DNA from: Clostridia bacterium
Lineage (GTDB): Bacteria; Bacillota; Clostridia; Christensenellales; Aristaeellaceae
Assembly: GCA_017469265.1 (NCBI GenBank)
Contig: JAFUGS010000054.1
Location: forward strand, 1 to 50,373
Direction of reading: 5' to 3'
Length of the DNA stretch: 50,373 nucleotides
Below, piece by piece: positions 29,599 through 38,324 of the stretch; the first letter of the stretch is position 1, and the number at the start of each line of letters is the position of its first letter. The notes under the pieces were generated by a model. It was not told the DNA's origin and did not search any database. It saw only the letters and a list, made by a program, of their open reading frames with translations. A program made the position numbers and the translations under genes.

Positions 29599-31119
29599 TT
29601 ATTCGCCGGTCGAGATCTTCACGATCTCTTCCTCTGTCGCTGTTTTTCCCTCCAGAATGTCTTTCAGCTCGCCGTCCCGGAAGACCGCGATCCGGTCGCA
29701 TACGGACAGCAGCTCGGTCTGCTCCGAGGACACCATCAGCACGCCCTTGCCCTGCTGGGCCAGCCTGCGCATCAGGATGTAGATTTCGCTCTTGGATCCC
29801 ACGTCAATGCCCTTGGTGGGCTCGTCGAAGATCAGCACCTCGCTCTCCGCCGCCATCCATTTTCCCAGAATCACCTTCTGCTGGTTGCCGCCGGAAAGGT
29901 TCACCGTCATCTGATCCGGGCTGGTACACTTGATGCTCAGCGCGGCTACCTGCTCGTCCGCCCATTTCTGCTCGCTGGCGGGATCCAGCATGCCGCCCAG
30001 CCCGCCCATGGTGGAGGTTTTGATAAAGGGCGCCAGGCTGATATTCTGCTTGCAGCTGAAGTTTTTCGCGAAGCCCAGCTTGCGCCGGTCCTCGGTCAGC
30101 ATGCCGATGCCCTGCTTGATCGCGGCGTAGGGCTCGTGGATGGTCAGCTCCTTTCCCTTCAGGAAGACCTGCCCGCTCTGCCGCGGCACGGCGCCGAAGA
30201 TCGCTTCCATGGTTTCCGTGCGCCCGGCTCCGACCAGCCCGGCGAAGCCGAGAATCTCGCCCTCGTGCAGCTGGAAGGAAACGTGACGGCAGGTTCCGTC
30301 CGCCCGGGTGATGTCCTTTGCCTCGAAGATCACGGGATGGGTCATCAGTTCCTCCGCAGATTCCTCCGCGAAGTAGGTTCCGCTGATTTCCCGCCCGACC
30401 ATCAGCCGGATCAGGTCGTCCAGGGTAACCTCGCTGGCCGGATAGGTTCCGACATACGTCCCGTCCTTCAGCACCGTGATCCGGTCGCCGATCTGATGCA
30501 GTTCCTTCATCTTATGAGAGATATAGACGATGCCGCAGCCCTGCTTCTTCAGCTCCCGGATCAGCCCGTGCAGCCGCTCCACCTCGGAGGTGGTCAGCGA
30601 CGTGGTCGGCTCGTCCAGTACGATTACCTTCGCGCCGGAAACCAGCGCCTTGGCAATCTCGCACAGCTGCTTGTCCGGAATTGCGAGATCCCCTACCAGG
30701 GTGGAGGGGTCGTGCTTCAGCCCAACCTGATCCAGCACCGTCCGCGCCTTTTCCAGCATGCCCTTGTAATCCACAACGGGAAGCCCAAAACGCTTCTTTG
30801 TCATCAGCTTGCCGACGAACAGATTCTCCAGGATGGACAGCTCGTTGATGACGCTCAGCTCCTGGTACACGATGGCGATCCCCTCGTCCTGGGATGTCTT
30901 GGTGGTCAGCTCGCTGTATTCGTGGCCGTTGCAGATGATTTTCCCGGAGGTGGGCTGATACACGCCGGAGAGGATCTTCATCAGCGTGGACTTGCCCGCG
31001 CCGTTTTCGCCGATCAGCATGTGCACCTCCCCGGGCAGGATATCGAAGCTGATGTTGTCCAGCGCCTTGACTCCGGGGAAGGTCTTGGTGATGCCGACCA
31101 TCCGAATCAAAGGTTCCAT
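29599..31119 (-). CDS. alsA: D-allose ABC transporter ATPase
   Basis: A 506-residue fused ATPase with two ABC domains, as usual for CUT2 importers. The first domain has Walker A GENGAGKST (37-45), the DKQLCEIAKALV signature region and VIVLDEPTTSL. The second has the degenerate Walker A GLVGAGRTE, LSGGNQQKV and LIFDEPTKGIDVG. It powers uptake by AlsC. It is the first gene of the locus; the leader of about 105 bases contains a second operator. The ribosome site is GGAAGTGA-like and modest. Confidence 0.93.
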   Translation of the reverse strand: MEPLIRMVGITKTFPGVKALDNISFDILPGEVHMLIGENGAGKSTLMKILSGVYQPTSGKIICNGHEYSELTTKTSQDEGIAIVYQELSVINELSILENLFVGKLMTKKRFGLPVVDYKGMLEKARTVLDQVGLKHDPSTLVGDLAIPDKQLCEIAKALVSGAKVIVLDEPTTSLTTSEVERLHGLIRELKKQGCGIVYISHKMKELHQIGDRITVLKDGTYVGTYPASEVTLDDLIRLMVGREISGTYFAEESAEELMTHPVIFEAKDITRADGTCRHVSFQLHEGEILGFAGLVGAGRTETMEAIFGAVPRQSGQVFLKGKELTIHEPYAAIKQGIGMLTEDRRKLGFAKNFSCKQNISLAPFIKTSTMGGLGGMLDPASEQKWADEQVAALSIKCTSPDQMTVNLSGGNQQKVILGKWMAAESEVLIFDEPTKGIDVGSKSEIYILMRRLAQQGKGVLMVSSEQTELLSVCDRIAVFRDGELKDILEGKTATEEEIVKISTGE

Positions 31120-31147
31120 GCTGCTTTCACTTCCTTTTCGTCGAGAT

Positions 31148-31159
31148 GTAAACGTTTAC
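31148..31159. promoter_or_regulatory. LacI-type operator O2 of the als locus
   Basis: The perfect 12-base palindrome GTAAACGTTTAC lies in the alsA leader, downstream of the promoter. Confidence 0.85.
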
Positions 31160-31228
31160 GTAACCCTGGAAAGAAAATCCCCATACCAGCAGGGGAAGCT
31201 GAAGGGGACTCCTGTCACTTTCAAGGGG

Positions 31229-31258
31229 ATTATACGCCAATAAGGAAATCCGTGTCAA
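31229..31258 (-). promoter_or_regulatory. Promoter of the als locus
   Basis: On the minus strand TTGACA (31258-31253), 18 bases, TATAAT (31234-31229), between the two operators. Confidence 0.85.
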
Positions 31259-31308
31259 CCCCGTTTTGCACTTTTTGGAAAGAAATTTTCCATTTTTTCG
31301 TTTTTATC

Positions 31309-31320
31309 GTAAACGTTTAC
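31309..31320. promoter_or_regulatory. LacI-type operator O1 of the als locus
   Basis: A second perfect GTAAACGTTTAC palindrome lies upstream of the -35 box. Start-to-start distance to O2 is 161 bases, suitable for looping. Confidence 0.85.
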
Positions 31321-31478
31321 ATACGCAGCAGGCCAGGACGCGGAAAATGAAGAAGAAAAGGACGGTCCTTCCGCTTGGACTGCCCGCGCAGGAGGAGGCC
31401 GATCGCGTCCGCCCGCGATCCCAACTGCCGCCGGACAAAGCTCCGAAAAGAACTGACCGGGGGGCGGAAAGCTGGATC

Positions 31479-31522
31479 AAAAAAATACGCCGGTGACGGC
31501 CGAACGGCGGCAGTCACCGGCG
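31479..31522 (-). terminator. Terminator after GH43
   Basis: On the minus strand CGCCGGTGAC and GTCACCGGCG pair, followed by TATTTTTTT. Confidence 0.85.
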
Positions 31523-31526
31523 TGTA

Positions 31527-33254
31527 TTACATTTTGCGGACCGTTCCTTCGGTTACGCCGTTTTCGTTGAAGGCATCGATGGCGTACCAGTAGGGGACGC
31601 CGGCGTTGAGGGTGGTGAGGTACGCTTCCTCCTGCCCGTAGACCTGGAAGCTGCTGTACAGCTTCTCCGGCGCGACGCCGAAGCGCACGTTGTACCCCAT
31701 GGCGCCATCGGCCCTGTCCCAGGTCAGGCGGCAGGTCATGGGATCCTCCATCACGCTTTTTCCTTCCGTTACTTTCGCGGGCTTTTCGCCATCCCCCAGG
31801 CCGAACACCCGCAGGCCGGAGACGCTGATCGGGCTGTTGTAGGGCGTTTCCGCGCAGGTGAGGCGGATATAGCGCAGGGACTGGTCCTGCTCCAGCACAT
31901 GATAGGGATGCGTGCGGTCCGTGTCCGCCGTGCGCAGGTCCGCGATCGGGATCCAGCTCTGTCCGTCGGCGCTGCCCTCCAGCAGGTAGCGGGTGCGCAG
32001 CGTATGGCCGCTGTCCACGTACCGGCCCCCCACCGGGCCGGGCAGGCCGCATTCCTCGGGGGGCATGCGCAGCACGGGGATCCCTTCCTCAGCAAAGTTG
32101 ATCTGCACCCCGTGGACCGGACAGGGCCTGCCCAGATCCACCTGCAGCCACTCACCGCGGTTTCCCCTGGCCGTCCACCAGGTGCGGATGCTTTCATCCA
32201 CGGCCAGTTCCGGCGGATGGTCTTCCAGCGACGAGGAGGCGGTCACGGCCTTGCGGTAGGAAAGGAGCATATGCTTCGGCCTGACGCTCCAGGGGTCAAA
32301 TCTGCCTGCCGGAATCTCCATGGGATAATCGGCAAAGTTCTGGTTGCAGAAGAGCAGGCCTTCTTTGTCCACCCCCGCCGGGAACAGGCCGACGCGGCGC
32401 TCAAAATCGGCATTGACGCTGATGCCCATGCTGGCCACATGCCACAGGTTGCCGTACCTGTCCTCAATGGTGCTGCCGTGGCCCGCGGCGGTGATGAAGC
32501 CGGACAGACGGGAGCTGAAAGGGGAGTTGATCCCGAAGGTGAAGGGCCCCAGCGGGCTGTCCCCCACGGCGTAGCCGTCGCTGTATATGGCTTCCTCGGT
32601 GGCGGGGGCGGCGTACTGCAGGTAGTATTTCCCGTTCACCTTGGTCATGAAGGGCCCTTCCAGAAACGGGTTTCCCGCGCCGAAAAACAGTCGGTAGATC
32701 TCCCCCTCGAGGCCAGGGCGCTCCTTTTCCTTTTTGCCGGGAAAGTTGAAGCGCTCAAAGCCGTGATGGTCCTTGTCGCCGTAGATCAGGGACTTGCGCT
32801 CGCCGATGGGCGTCAGGGTTTCCCGGTCCAGCTCCCAGCCGTAGATGGGGCAGTCGTTGGAGGAGCCCCAATAGAGATACACCCGCCCATCGTCATCGCG
32901 GAAGATGGCCGGATCCCAGAAATCAAAGGGCGCGCTGACCTTTTCAAACTGATCGGACAGCGGATCCTTCGTCCGCCAGATGGTGCTGGATTCGCCCTTG
33001 CTGGACGCGGTGAACACCATGTAATCGCTGATCTGCCGGACGTCCGGGGCGTAATTGTACATGTCAAGCCGCCGGTTTTCGTGCCACTTCCAGCTGGCCA
33101 GATCGTCGGAATAATAAAAACCCGCGCACATGCTGGGAAACAGGTAGTAAGTGCCTTTGAAGAGAATCAGCGTGGGATCGGCGGCCTCCCGATGGGCGGC
33201 CCTGCCGTAATGCTGAAATTTGTAGTCCAGATTCAGCGGATTGCAGTATTCCAT
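31527..33254 (-). CDS. GH43 glycosidase with discoidin-type and Fn3 domains
   Basis: A 575-residue protein without a signal peptide, so probably cytoplasmic. The five-bladed GH43 domain covers residues 1 to about 330; the catalytic triad can be read as Asp26 (ADPTLI), Asp114 (FWDPAIF) and Glu199 (FLEGPF). A discoidin/F5-8-type C domain follows (about 355-490, with WLQVDLGRPCPVHGVQINF and LRYIRLTCAET) and then an Fn3-like segment to the end. GH43 enzymes usually release arabinose or xylose. AAAGGAT lies before the ATG at 33254; the longer frame runs into the terminator upstream. It is the last gene of the lplB-lplC-SBP operon. Confidence 0.9.
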   Translation of the reverse strand: MEYCNPLNLDYKFQHYGRAAHREAADPTLILFKGTYYLFPSMCAGFYYSDDLASWKWHENRRLDMYNYAPDVRQISDYMVFTASSKGESSTIWRTKDPLSDQFEKVSAPFDFWDPAIFRDDDGRVYLYWGSSNDCPIYGWELDRETLTPIGERKSLIYGDKDHHGFERFNFPGKKEKERPGLEGEIYRLFFGAGNPFLEGPFMTKVNGKYYLQYAAPATEEAIYSDGYAVGDSPLGPFTFGINSPFSSRLSGFITAAGHGSTIEDRYGNLWHVASMGISVNADFERRVGLFPAGVDKEGLLFCNQNFADYPMEIPAGRFDPWSVRPKHMLLSYRKAVTASSSLEDHPPELAVDESIRTWWTARGNRGEWLQVDLGRPCPVHGVQINFAEEGIPVLRMPPEECGLPGPVGGRYVDSGHTLRTRYLLEGSADGQSWIPIADLRTADTDRTHPYHVLEQDQSLRYIRLTCAETPYNSPISVSGLRVFGLGDGEKPAKVTEGKSVMEDPMTCRLTWDRADGAMGYNVRFGVAPEKLYSSFQVYGQEEAYLTTLNAGVPYWYAIDAFNENGVTEGTVRKM

Positions 33255-33270
33255 GGCTATCATCCTTTCC

Positions 33271-33307
33271 GAAAAAGAGGAGGCCGCACGGGTTCCCCCG
33301 TGCGGCC
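33271..33307 (-). terminator. Intergenic terminator/attenuator between SBP and GH43
   Basis: On the minus strand GGCCGCACGGG and CCCGTGCGGCC form a perfect 11-base stem followed by TCCTCTTTTTC. It should lower GH43 expression relative to the binding protein. Confidence 0.8.
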
Positions 33308-33324
33308 TGCCCGCGGGCTGTGGA

Positions 33325-34971
33325 TTAATCGGCGGCACGGGCGGTGTAGCGGTCATACGCGGCCTGGCGCAGGGACAGGTACTCGTCCAGGCCCAGGTCA
33401 TGCAGCTTCTGCTGATACGCCTTGAAAGCGTCCTCGGTCAGCTCCGTGCGGCCCATGATGAAGTTGACGATCATGGGATGAGCGTAGTCCTGCATGTTGG
33501 TGTTGATGCGGTTGATCGTTTCCTGCTCCTCGGCGGTGTAGGAAATGGTGTAGGGGAACACGCCCTCCCGGCCGCAGCTGGTCCAAACCTCGTCGCCCCA
33601 CACATTGGGATCGACGCCCTGCTCGTTCAGCTCACAGGTGCGGGTCTTGTAATCCACCACGATGCCGGGCAGACGGTTCTGCCCAAATTCATAGGTGCCA
33701 AGATCCTTGGCGGCATCCATTTCATCCGTCCACTCAATGGTCCCGTTCTTGCGGGCGCCATGGGTGATGCCCTTGTCGGTGTACTCGGCCAGCTCGGCGG
33801 CGCCCTGCTCCTCGCTCAGCCCCATGCTGCGGGTGGCGGCGCCTTCGGCGGTGTACAGCCAGTCGATGGCCGTCAGGATGCGGATCAGCTTTTCCTCGTC
33901 GCAGGCGGTGGAAATGGCCCAGCCGGCGTTGTTGGAGCCGCGGTTGGCGGCCAGATAAACGGGAGCGGGGGCTTCGATGCCGTGATCGGTATCAATGGGA
34001 GCGACCAGGGGTTCCACTTCCATCATCAGGCCGTATTCCGGCAGGGACATGGTGTCGCCCAGCTGCTGCACCAGCCCGAACCAGATGCCTGCGGCGCCGC
34101 CATAGGTCAGAGCCGTGTTGGGCAGATAGAACAGATCCTGGCTGCGGCTGGCGAAATCGCCGTAGATGTAGCCCTTCTCATACCATTCCTTCATTTTGAC
34201 CAGGTAATTGTAGAAGTTGTCCTCCGCGATGCCGTAGGCCACCTGGCCCTCAGCGTTGACAAAATCCGCGCCGCCGATGCCAAAGCCGCTGATCAGCTCG
34301 CCCGTGGAGAAATAGCCGATGGCGGGAATGATCAGGCCGGCGTAGTCATTCATGCCGGCGGCCTTGAAATACTGGGTCATCAGATCCAGCATGTACTCCC
34401 AGTCCGCGATGGTGGTGGGCTCGGCGTTTCTGCTGGGGAAGGCCACATTGCCGCCGGTCATGGTTTCCAGGATATCCCGGCGGTACACCAGGCCGCCCCA
34501 CTGCTTGGGATGCTCCTGAATGGAGCCGGCCAGATAGATGCGGCCGCTGTCATCAAACAGGGCGGATTTCACATCGGGATTGGCGTCCAGCCAGGCGCTG
34601 TAGTTGGGCATGTATTCATCCAGATAGGGGGTCAGGTCCCAGATGGTGCCGTCGTCGCACAGGGTGCCCAGGTTCTCGGTGTTGAAGCCCATATCCATGA
34701 TGTCGGTGTAGTCGCCGGTGCCCAGCATCAGGTTCATCTGCTCGGATTCGCTGCCCTGGGGCGGAATCTGCCAGTCCAGCTCGATGTTGAACATGTCCTG
34801 CCAGTAATGGATCATGGCGCTGTTGCGGTACTGGTTCTCGGGGTCGGGCACGTCGTCGCCCTGCTGGAACACGGTGTAGGTCAGCTTCTTGTCGTACTCG
34901 GCCAGCGCCGCGGTCTGGAGCGTGCCCAGCAGCAGGATGACGGCCAGGAAAACGGAAATAATCTTCTTCAT
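33325..34971 (-). CDS. CUT1 sugar ABC transporter solute-binding protein
   Basis: A 548-residue extracellular solute-binding protein of the large LplA-like group that works with LplB/LplC permeases and brings in oligosaccharides. The start at 34971 has AAGGAGG five bases upstream and is followed by a signal peptide (MKKIISVFLAVILLLGTLQT, cleavage near ALA-EY). There is no lipobox Cys, unusual for a Gram-positive binding protein, so anchoring is unclear. Family features include MLGTGDYTDIMDM, WDLTPYLDEYMPNY, and GWAISTACDEEKLIRILTAI. No ATPase gene is in this operon; such systems usually borrow a shared MsmK-type ATPase. Confidence 0.9.
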   Translation of the reverse strand: MKKIISVFLAVILLLGTLQTAALAEYDKKLTYTVFQQGDDVPDPENQYRNSAMIHYWQDMFNIELDWQIPPQGSESEQMNLMLGTGDYTDIMDMGFNTENLGTLCDDGTIWDLTPYLDEYMPNYSAWLDANPDVKSALFDDSGRIYLAGSIQEHPKQWGGLVYRRDILETMTGGNVAFPSRNAEPTTIADWEYMLDLMTQYFKAAGMNDYAGLIIPAIGYFSTGELISGFGIGGADFVNAEGQVAYGIAEDNFYNYLVKMKEWYEKGYIYGDFASRSQDLFYLPNTALTYGGAAGIWFGLVQQLGDTMSLPEYGLMMEVEPLVAPIDTDHGIEAPAPVYLAANRGSNNAGWAISTACDEEKLIRILTAIDWLYTAEGAATRSMGLSEEQGAAELAEYTDKGITHGARKNGTIEWTDEMDAAKDLGTYEFGQNRLPGIVVDYKTRTCELNEQGVDPNVWGDEVWTSCGREGVFPYTISYTAEEQETINRINTNMQDYAHPMIVNFIMGRTELTEDAFKAYQQKLHDLGLDEYLSLRQAAYDRYTARAAD

Positions 34972-35041
34972 GTTGTCCTCCTTCATGATGTCTGGCTTTC
35001 GCCGTATTTGCAGTCCAAAGTGGACTTGAAACCTGAAACGA

Positions 35042-35938
35042 TCAACCCTTCACACCGCCCAGGGTAATTCCGGTCACAAAGTACCGCTGGGCGAAGGGAT
35101 AGGCAATGAGGATGGGCAGAGTGCCCACCACGGTGACGCAGTACTTGACCAGGTTGCCGGTCATATTGATCACGTGGTTGGCGTCGCCGGAAGAGGTGGT
35201 GAGCAGCTTGGACACGTCGTTCTGGATCAGCAGCGACCGCATGATCAGCTGCAGAGGCCACTTTTCGCGCGCCCGGGGCAGGTAAATGGAGGCGGGATAC
35301 CAGCTGTTCCACTGCCCGATCACCGCGAACATGAAGACCACCACCACCGTGGGCTTGATCAGGGGCAGCAGGATCTGGAACAGGATGCGGGCGGAACCCG
35401 CGCCGTCCAGCTTGGCGGACTCCTCGTAGGCTGCGGGCAGCTGCTCAAAGGCTGATTTCATCACGATCACGTAGTAGGCGTTCATCAGGGCGGGCACGAT
35501 GATGGCCCAGCGGGTGTTGATGAAGCCCAGGCCCCGGATCACCATGTAGGTGGGAATCAGACCGCCGTTGAAAATCATGGTGAACATGATAAAGGCGGTG
35601 AGGGGTTTCGCCAGCCGGAAGTTTTTGCGGCTTACCAGAAAACCGGCGATGGCCGTCAGAAGCGTGCCCGCCGCGGCATTGGCCACTACATACAGCAGGG
35701 TGTTGCCATAACCCAGCAGAACGGCGGAGTTGCTCAGCACGATCCCATAGCCGTCCAGGGTCGCCCGGCCCAGCGGAGCGAAGATGATTCCGGCGGATCC
35801 CATCAGCAGCCGGGGGTCGCTGACGGAGGCCATCAGCACATGCCACAGCGGGATCACGCACAGGAAGCCGAAGACAATCAGCAGGCCGTAATTGAAGACG
35901 CAAAAGACAACACGGGATTTTGTCGTACGTTCGATCAT
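35042..35938 (-). CDS. CUT1 sugar ABC transporter permease, LplC type
   Basis: A 298-residue MalG-like permease with six hydrophobic segments. The loop that touches the ATPase is visible as AAYEESAKLDGAGSARILFQ then ILLPLIKP, and the end TGITLGGVKG is the typical LplC/YtcP terminus. Its start overlaps the stop of the upstream permease by four bases, and the solute-binding protein gene follows after 70 bases. Together they import a poly- or oligosaccharide fragment. Confidence 0.92.
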   Translation of the reverse strand: MIERTTKSRVVFCVFNYGLLIVFGFLCVIPLWHVLMASVSDPRLLMGSAGIIFAPLGRATLDGYGIVLSNSAVLLGYGNTLLYVVANAAAGTLLTAIAGFLVSRKNFRLAKPLTAFIMFTMIFNGGLIPTYMVIRGLGFINTRWAIIVPALMNAYYVIVMKSAFEQLPAAYEESAKLDGAGSARILFQILLPLIKPTVVVVFMFAVIGQWNSWYPASIYLPRAREKWPLQLIMRSLLIQNDVSKLLTTSSGDANHVINMTGNLVKYCVTVVGTLPILIAYPFAQRYFVTGITLGGVKG

Positions 35939-36897
35939 CTTTTCTTCCTCCCTTGCAGCACCGCTGTGTCGGTGTACTTCCTGCTGAAATGGTTGGCCGT
36001 GATCAGCAGGATGGTGTTGATGACGGAGTTGAACAGGCCCACGGCGGTGGAGTAGCCGTACTGGGCTTTTTCGATGCCCAGACGCTGCACATGGGTGCTG
36101 ATGACATCGGCAGTGGAATAGGTGCTGGGGCTGTAGAGCAGCAGGATCTTCTCAAAGCCGACGCTCAGCAGCGAGCCGCAGCGCAGAATCAGCATGGTGA
36201 CGATGGTGGGCATGATGGAGGGAATGGTGATGCTCCACACCCGGCGCAGGCGGGTCGCCCCGTCGATGGCCGCCGCCTCGTGCAGCTCCGCGCTGACGGA
36301 GGTGATGGCCGCCACAAAGATGATGGAGGAGTAGCCCAGGTTCTGCCACAGGTCGGAGAGCAGGTTGATGGCCCAGAAATAGTTCGGGTTGGTCAGCAGG
36401 TTTTCTGCCGGCTTTCCGGTAATCGCGCAGAAGATGCCGGTTACCACGCCGTTGGAGGCGCAGAACTCCGTCACCAGGCCGCAGATGACCACCAGAGAGA
36501 TGAAGTATGGCATGTAGCTGACGGTCTGAATCGTCTTCTTGAAGGGCTTCCAGTTGATTTCGTTCAGCTGCAGGGCGAACACGATGGACATGGGGAAGGC
36601 GATGACCAGGCCCAGCAGGCTGATCACCAGGGTGTTGCGCAGGATGGTCCAGAAGCTGGGATTGGTGAAGAAATCCACAAAGTTCTTCACCCCCACCCAG
36701 TTGCTGCCCAGGATGCCGCGCTGGGGTTTGAAATCCTGGAAGGCGATCAGCAGGCCGCCCATGGGGGCATAATTGAAAACCAGGAAAAACGCGATGATGG
36801 GGATGGCCAGCAGATACAGCCCCTTGTTCATGGCCAGGTCATGGCGGAGGCTGGTATCGCAGGTTTTTTTGGGGGAGGGGAATGCTTTTGCCTGCAT
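35935..36897 (-). CDS. CUT1 sugar ABC transporter permease, LplB type
   Basis: A 320-residue MalF-like permease with six hydrophobic segments, starting LYLLAIPIIAFFLVFNYAPM and GGLLIAFQDF. The ATPase contact loop reads LHEAAAIDGATRLRRVWSIT then IPSIMP. The start at 36897 is chosen for GAGAGG nine bases upstream; ATG 36906 would directly abut that site. It is the first gene of the lplB-lplC-SBP-GH43 operon, behind a promoter region with a motif shared with the GH3 operon. Confidence 0.9.
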   Translation of the reverse strand: MQAKAFPSPKKTCDTSLRHDLAMNKGLYLLAIPIIAFFLVFNYAPMGGLLIAFQDFKPQRGILGSNWVGVKNFVDFFTNPSFWTILRNTLVISLLGLVIAFPMSIVFALQLNEINWKPFKKTIQTVSYMPYFISLVVICGLVTEFCASNGVVTGIFCAITGKPAENLLTNPNYFWAINLLSDLWQNLGYSSIIFVAAITSVSAELHEAAAIDGATRLRRVWSITIPSIMPTIVTMLILRCGSLLSVGFEKILLLYSPSTYSTADVISTHVQRLGIEKAQYGYSTAVGLFNSVINTILLITANHFSRKYTDTAVLQGRKKR

Positions 36898-36986
36898 TGT
36901 CTTCATCCTCTCTGGAAGCAGGTCGTGCGTGGGTTTAAAGCGTCCGCGATTTCTGTCTATAATCTATCCCGTTTTCTCCGTTCGCG

Positions 36987-37013
36987 ATATTAGAATCAAC
37001 GGGTATTTATCAC
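36987..37013 (-). promoter_or_regulatory. Shared regulatory motif before lplB
   Basis: On the minus strand GTGATAAA (37013-37006) is followed 13 bases later by TAATAT (36992-36987). The same pair at the same spacing precedes the GH3 operon at 47057-47083. GTGATAAA falls near the -35 position, as expected for an AraC-type activator site, and TAATAT could be the -10 box. Confidence 0.5.
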
Positions 37014-37018
37014 TTTTA

Positions 37019-38130
37019 TCATGTGTTTCGGATTTTCAGCCAGCCTTTGGTCACGCAGCGGCAGGCGTCGTCGCAGTCCGCGTCGGTCCCTTCGGCCAGA
37101 ATCTTCCACCCCCAGTAGAACCAGCCCATGGTTCCGCTGAAGGCGTCCTGGAAGCTTTCCGCGACGCCGCCGTACAGGGCGTCTTTTTGCGCCCCGGTCA
37201 TTGCTGCCAGGCCGTCGGCGGCGTTCTGGGCGTTCCATTCTCCCACGATCAGGGGAACGCGTTTCCCTGCCGCAGTCAGCTTTTCCCCCAGGCTTCGCAG
37301 ATAACGCCGGTAAACCTCCGCGTTCCTTTCCCGGAAAAGCATCCGGTCCGGGGTCATCAGGTAGGCGTGGGTGTCCAGGCAGACGCCTTCCATGCCCTCC
37401 CGCAGCAGAAAATCATCCCAGATGTCCAGCTCGAAGGCGTCATGGAACACCACATACTTGTCCGGCCCCATGTGCCTGCGCATCCGGGCGTACGCTTCCC
37501 GATAAAACCGCTTCAGAAAATCCAGCGTGTAATTCTCGTTGCCCTCGGCCAGTTCCGGGTCCGCGGGCGTGTAGAACTTGATGAACTCCTGAATATTCAG
37601 ATACCGGCCGCTGGGCGTATCGCCGCACATGGGCTCATTCAGCGCTTCAATGCCCCACAGCGCCTTGCGGCCGCCATAGCGGACCGGCCAGCTTTTCCAG
37701 CACGTTCAGGGTGTAATCCACACAGTCCTGCCGCGTGCTCCACAGGCAGATGCCCATGATGCCGCTGTTGTCGGTGCCGTTGTGGCCCCCGGGAACGGTG
37801 TGCAGGTCGATCAGGATCCGGAGGCCCGTTTCCTCCGCCCAGCCAAAGGCCTTGTCCAGGTACTCGCAGCAATGCACATAGGGCCCGATATCCTCAAACA
37901 GGAAAAACGGCACCGGAATGCGCACCGCGTTGAAGCCTTTATCGGCAATCTCGGCAAAATCCCGCCGGGTGATAAAGGTATCCCGGAAGGTCTTGAGCCG
38001 CTCCCTGGCCCGGTCCACGCCCAGTTCCTGGCAGAAATAGGTCTCGTCCTGCGCTGACCCCCGCAAACAGCGTGGGAGTCATCCATTTTTCCAGCACCAG
38101 CCAGCCGCCCAGATTCACACCTTGCAGCAT
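37019..38130 (-). pseudogene. GH5-like glycoside hydrolase with two frameshifts
   Basis: Three consecutive minus-strand frames together encode one GH5-type (glucanase/glucosidase-like) protein of about 370 residues. It starts MLQGVNLGGWLVLEKWMTPT at 38130, with GGAGG upstream. The first shift lies in the five-G run at 38058-38062, after which the protein continues AQDETYFCQELGVDRARERL. The second shift is near 37681-37684, after LEKLAG; the new frame reads RYGGRKALWGIEALNEPMCG. The catalytic acid/base Glu (ALNEP) and nucleophile Glu (LIVGEWN) are both preserved. Removing one base at each site restores the whole gene, so assembly error is as possible as true decay. Confidence 0.85.
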
Positions 38131-38271
38131 CTTTCCGCCTCCTTCGCGCCGGATTCATCGGCCGCCCGATTTCCTCCTCATCCTATCCCCAAAGCCGGGA
38201 AAAGCATATTCTGTCCTTCAGGTTTTTGTCATTTTCTTCGGCTTTTTTATCCGGCCACGCCATGCGTCCGC

Positions 38272-38300
38272 TTGAAAGGGGCGGGTTTTCATGGTAAGAT
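38272..38300 (+). promoter_or_regulatory. Promoter of the AraC gene
   Basis: TTGAAA at 38272-38277, a 17-base spacer, TAAGAT at 38295-38300. Confidence 0.65.
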
Positions 38301-38324
38301 GATGCGCGGAAGGGGGCTTCAGCC

